DNA from: an uncultured Bacteroidales bacterium
Lineage (GTDB): Bacteria > Bacteroidota > Bacteroidia > Bacteroidales > Muribaculaceae
Length of the DNA stretch: 64,000 nucleotides
Direction: 5' to 3'
Assembly (NCBI GenBank): GCA_947175575.1
Contig: CAMWNG010000001.1
Span: 62,001 to 126,000, forward strand
The position numbers were made by a program, and so were the translations under genes. Under the pieces are notes generated by a model. The model made no database searches. It had not been told where the DNA came from and saw only the letters and a list, made by a program, of their open reading frames with translations. This document shows, piece after piece, positions 61,384 to 64,000 of this stretch. Every line of letters begins with the position of its first letter. The stretch's first letter is position 1.

Positions 61384-62555
61384 CGGAAAAGACTGTATTA
61401 CCTCCCGGAACGGAGATCCCTACCCCCGCCTTCGTGGTCAATGAAGATGACTTGCGACGAAATCTTTCATTGATTGATCGTGTGAAGAAGGAAGCCGGAG
61501 TGAATATCATAATGGCTTTCAAAGCCAATGCCTTATGGCGTACATTCAATATAATCAAAGAATATTGTCAGGATTCCACTGCCAGTTCTCTGAATGAATT
61601 GCGTCTTGGACGGGAATTTCTCGGCGGTAACGTACATAGCTATTGTCCGGCATACACCGATGTCACAATAGACGAATATATGAACGGAAGCTCTCATATT
61701 ACATTCAACTCGGTGAGCCAGTACCTCAAATTCGCCGATCGGATCCGACGGTACAACTCGGAATCCGGGCGGCATGTCTCGCCGGGACTGCGTGTAAATC
61801 CCAAATGTTCTGTAATAGAAACAGATATATACAATCCTGCTCTACCGGGCTCACGGTTCGGAGCTAATTCCGAAGAACTTTCAGAAGGATTACCCGCGGG
61901 TCTTGAAGGTTTACATTTCCATGCACTGTGCGAGTCGTCGAGTTATGATCTCGAAAAGGTACTTGATGCATTTGAAAAGCAATTCGGTCATCTTTTGCCG
62001 GACATAAAATGGGTGAATATGGGAGGCGGCCATCTCATGACTCGCGAGGGTTACGATGTAGACCACCTGATCCGTCTCCTTAAAGAGTTCCGGAACCGTT
62101 ATCCATGGCTCGAAGTGATTCTCGAACCCGGAAGCGCCTTTACATGGCGCACAGGAAATCTCGAGACTTCAGTAGTGGATGTGATCACCAATGATGGTGT
62201 GTCTACGGCGATAATAGATGCCTCATTCGCCTGCCACATGCCGGATACACTGGAGATGCCGTATAAACCCGCAATATCCGAAAGTCTCGGTGAAAAACCC
62301 GTGGTCGGGAAACCGACATACCGCCTCGGTGGAAATTCATGTCTTAGCGGAGACTATAAAGGTGACTGGAGCTTTGAATCGCCTTTGAAGGAAGGTGATC
62401 GTCTCACTCTGGAGGATATGAACCATTACACTACCGTAAAGACCACGATGTTCAACGGTATCAGTCATCCGGACATCTGGTTACGCAGATCTGACGGCTC
62501 CGCTGAACTCTTGAGACATTATACCTATGAAGATTACCGATCGAGAATGTCATGA
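61380..62555 (+). CDS. nspC: Carboxynorspermidine/carboxyspermidine decarboxylase
   Basis: PLP-dependent last step of spermidine synthesis in bacteria that use the carboxyspermidine route. 391 residues, a fold III decarboxylase: the PLP Lys is in IIMAFKANALW. TASSLNELRLGREFLGG, GLHFHALCESSSYDLEKVL, VNMGGGHLMTREGYDVDHLI and EPGSAFTWRTGNL are typical of NspC, and the C-terminal catalytic segment is SCLSGDYKGDW. The partner dehydrogenase is not in the window. It overlaps uvrD and the next gene by 4 nt each. Confidence 0.93.
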   Translation: MTEKTVLPPGTEIPTPAFVVNEDDLRRNLSLIDRVKKEAGVNIIMAFKANALWRTFNIIKEYCQDSTASSLNELRLGREFLGGNVHSYCPAYTDVTIDEYMNGSSHITFNSVSQYLKFADRIRRYNSESGRHVSPGLRVNPKCSVIETDIYNPALPGSRFGANSEELSEGLPAGLEGLHFHALCESSSYDLEKVLDAFEKQFGHLLPDIKWVNMGGGHLMTREGYDVDHLIRLLKEFRNRYPWLEVILEPGSAFTWRTGNLETSVVDVITNDGVSTAIIDASFACHMPDTLEMPYKPAISESLGEKPVVGKPTYRLGGNSCLSGDYKGDWSFESPLKEGDRLTLEDMNHYTTVKTTMFNGISHPDIWLRRSDGSAELLRHYTYEDYRSRMS

Positions 62556-63559
62556 AGTCCCCTATGCTGTTTTCTGTTATTGTTCCGGTATATAATCGTG
62601 TCGATGAAGTGCGAGAGCTTCTTGATAGTCTGGAGTGTCAGAGCGTCCGAAATTTCGAAGTCTTGATTGTGGAGGACGGTTCATCTGTTCCTTGTGAGGA
62701 TGTTGTGCATCAGTCTGCCGAAAATGGTCTTGATGTACGGTATTTCTATAAAGAGAATGAAGGGCGGTCCATTGCACGCAATTTCGGCATGGATCGTGCC
62801 CGTGGCGACTATTTCGTGTTCTTTGATTCTGATTGTGTGATACCGCCGGATTATTTCGAAAAACTTCAGAAGCTTGTGCGTAATAATCCGTCCGACTGCT
62901 TCGGAGGCCCTGATGCAGCCCATGACTCTTTCTCAGACACTCAGAAAGCCATAAATTACTCTATGACTTCGTTTCTCACGACCGGTGGAATCCGTGGCGG
63001 AAGAGTAAATCTTGAAAAATTTGTTCCACGTACATTCAACATGGGTTTTTCACGGCATGTATATGATCGTGTTGGAGGATTCAGAGAAATGTTCTCCGAG
63101 GACATCGATATGAGCACGCGGATAAAGAACGCGGGATTCTCGATTTCGCTTTACAGAAATCCGGTCTGGCATAAACGCCGCGTCGATTTCCGGAAATTCT
63201 TCCGTCAGGTATATGTATTCGGCAAATCCAGGGTGACTCTGAAATTACTATATCCCGGCTCGTTGAAGCTCGTACATCTTTTGCCGGCCGTTTTCGTCCT
63301 CGGAGTTCTGTTCATGATTCTTATGGCCATTTTTGTCAGTCCGTGGTGGTTGGCTCCGTTGGCTTTATATCTCATCGCAGTATTCGCAGGTGCCCTGATT
63401 TCGGTACGCAATATTAAAATTGCTGCTATGAGTGTTCCGGCCGCTGTCATACAACTCGGTGGATATGGTCTCGGTTTCCTTAAAGACTATACTCTGAAAA
63501 TAATTTTAGGCCGAGGCCGCGATGAAGCGGAAGAAATAGCATTACGGAAAGGACGGTAA
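62552..63559 (+). CDS. Membrane-associated family 2 glycosyltransferase
   Basis: 335 residues. GT-A domain with FSVIVPVYNRVDEVRELLDSL, a metal motif FFDSDCVIPPDY, and a second acidic segment (FREMFSEDIDMSTRIKNAG) in the acceptor loop. Two to three C-terminal membrane helices (LVHLLPAVFVLGVLFMILMAIFV; WLAPLALYLIAVFAGALI). The enzyme type is clear but the sugar and target are not. It overlaps nspC by 4 nt and ends 1 nt before radC. Confidence 0.88.
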   Translation: MKSPMLFSVIVPVYNRVDEVRELLDSLECQSVRNFEVLIVEDGSSVPCEDVVHQSAENGLDVRYFYKENEGRSIARNFGMDRARGDYFVFFDSDCVIPPDYFEKLQKLVRNNPSDCFGGPDAAHDSFSDTQKAINYSMTSFLTTGGIRGGRVNLEKFVPRTFNMGFSRHVYDRVGGFREMFSEDIDMSTRIKNAGFSISLYRNPVWHKRRVDFRKFFRQVYVFGKSRVTLKLLYPGSLKLVHLLPAVFVLGVLFMILMAIFVSPWWLAPLALYLIAVFAGALISVRNIKIAAMSVPAAVIQLGGYGLGFLKDYTLKIILGRGRDEAEEIALRKGR

Positions 63560-63560
63560 C

Positions 63561-64000
63561 ATGGAAAAATACATTCCACTGATTAAAGATCTTGCAGCCG
63601 ATGACCGTCCGCGCGAAAGAGCGATGAAACACGGTGTCAAGAGCCTCTCGGATGCCGAACTTCTCGCCATACTTTTCGGAACCGGTCTCAAAGGAAAAAG
63701 CGTTATCGAATTGAGCAAAGAAATTCTTGACGACAACGAAGGACACCTTTCTCGTCTGTCGAGGATTACAATCCAGGATTTCATGAAACGCTATAAAGGC
63801 ATAGGTGCTGCTAAAGCAATCTCTGTGCTTTCGGCTCTCGAACTCGGAAATCGTGCGGCTGCCGACGCCGTATTATCGGAAAATGATAAAATATCCGATT
63901 CTACACGGGCCGCTGCAATCATGCGGACACAACTCGGCGGACTTCCACACGAAGAATTCTGGATAATGATGCTCAACAGGGCGAATCATATCATAAAGAA
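63561..64000 (+). CDS. radC: RadC-family JAB1/MPN domain protein (cut by window edge)
   Basis: The first 146 residues are present. The N-terminal helix-hairpin-helix-type part reads DRPRERAMKHGVKSLSDAELLAILFGTGLKGKSVIEL and GIGAAKAISVLSALELG. The JAB1 domain starts at about 105, but the HxHxxGDP-type metal site lies beyond the window. RadC is widely conserved, was once thought to be a DNA repair factor, and its biochemical role is unsettled. It starts 1 nt after the glycosyltransferase, so it belongs to the DUF4250-uvrD-nspC operon. Confidence 0.88.
   Translation, partial: MEKYIPLIKDLAADDRPRERAMKHGVKSLSDAELLAILFGTGLKGKSVIELSKEILDDNEGHLSRLSRITIQDFMKRYKGIGAAKAISVLSALELGNRAAADAVLSENDKISDSTRAAAIMRTQLGGLPHEEFWIMMLNRANHIIK

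Noticed and set aside
1-64000. CRISPR arrays, tRNA or rRNA genes, insertion sequences, prophage or integrative elements
   Set aside because: No regularly spaced repeats, cloverleaf-like genes, transposase, integrase or phage motifs were seen on either strand by eye.

Overview
The window looks like a chromosomal segment of a Bacteroidales bacterium, most likely Muribaculaceae or a close relative. Four things point there. The promoters have the Bacteroidota -7 form TAnnTTTG, sometimes with TTTG 20 nt upstream. A complete Bat aerotolerance operon is present. Several Bacteroidota families occur (PorG/DUF6089-like, DUF6242, DUF5686, an alternative GlmU, the short archaeal-type ProS, AddB-like nuclease). 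One large secreted protein has a type IX secretion (T9SS)-like C-terminus. I see no tRNA, rRNA, CRISPR array, transposase or phage gene. The content is mostly core metabolism and envelope biogenesis in tight, often overlapping operons closed by strong hairpins.

Layout. 1-421: the tail of an unidentified + gene, then a stretch with no convincing gene. 422-7615 (-): a thioredoxin-fold protein without CxxC, then the operon DUF6242 - porG-like - uppS - bamA - ompH - ompH for outer-membrane assembly and undecaprenyl phosphate supply. 7754-15952 (-): clpP - clpX - recQ - amgK/RapZ-C fusion - murU - pyrK - pyrD, combining proteolysis, DNA repair, cell-wall sugar recycling and pyrimidine synthesis. 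16129-17070 (-): a glutaminase-fold protein that appears to have lost its catalytic Ser-x-x-Lys. 17152-21780 (+): five translationally coupled genes (Wzi-like barrel, small lipoprotein, LegB-type dehydratase, NeuD-type acyltransferase, NeuB/LegI-type synthase), an incomplete nonulosonic-acid pathway tied to an outer-membrane protein.

21858-30725 (-): moxR - DUF58 - membrane protein - batA - batB - batC - batD - batE - bcp, an envelope/oxidative-stress operon. 30840-36666 (-): proS - glycosyltransferase - umuD - umuC - HU - HU/TM/LysM fusion, an unusual grouping of translesion synthesis with nucleoid proteins, one of which may bridge DNA and peptidoglycan. 36817-44939 (+): GlmU-like transferase, a 1183-residue GLUG-repeat secreted protein, crcB, a 3'-5' exonuclease with a basic tail, a small membrane protein and gpmI. 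44968-49374: rlmD (+), a CYTH protein (-) and DUF5686 (+), with a tail-to-tail overlap and two divergent starts only 10 bp apart.

49375-58322 (+): rfbA - rfbC - rfbB (no rfbD), a TPR sensor kinase whose phospho-acceptor histidine is replaced by Arg, an AddB-like nuclease and hemW. 58343-58816 (-): a short NAD(P)-binding protein. 58878-64000 (+): DUF4250 (a 59-codon gene missing from the ORF track), uvrD/pcrA, nspC, a glycosyltransferase and the start of radC, cut by the window edge.

All assignments come from reading motifs and family resemblance by eye; no database search was run. Where the ORF track starts upstream of the likely start, I moved the start using promoter position, signal peptide or family length.
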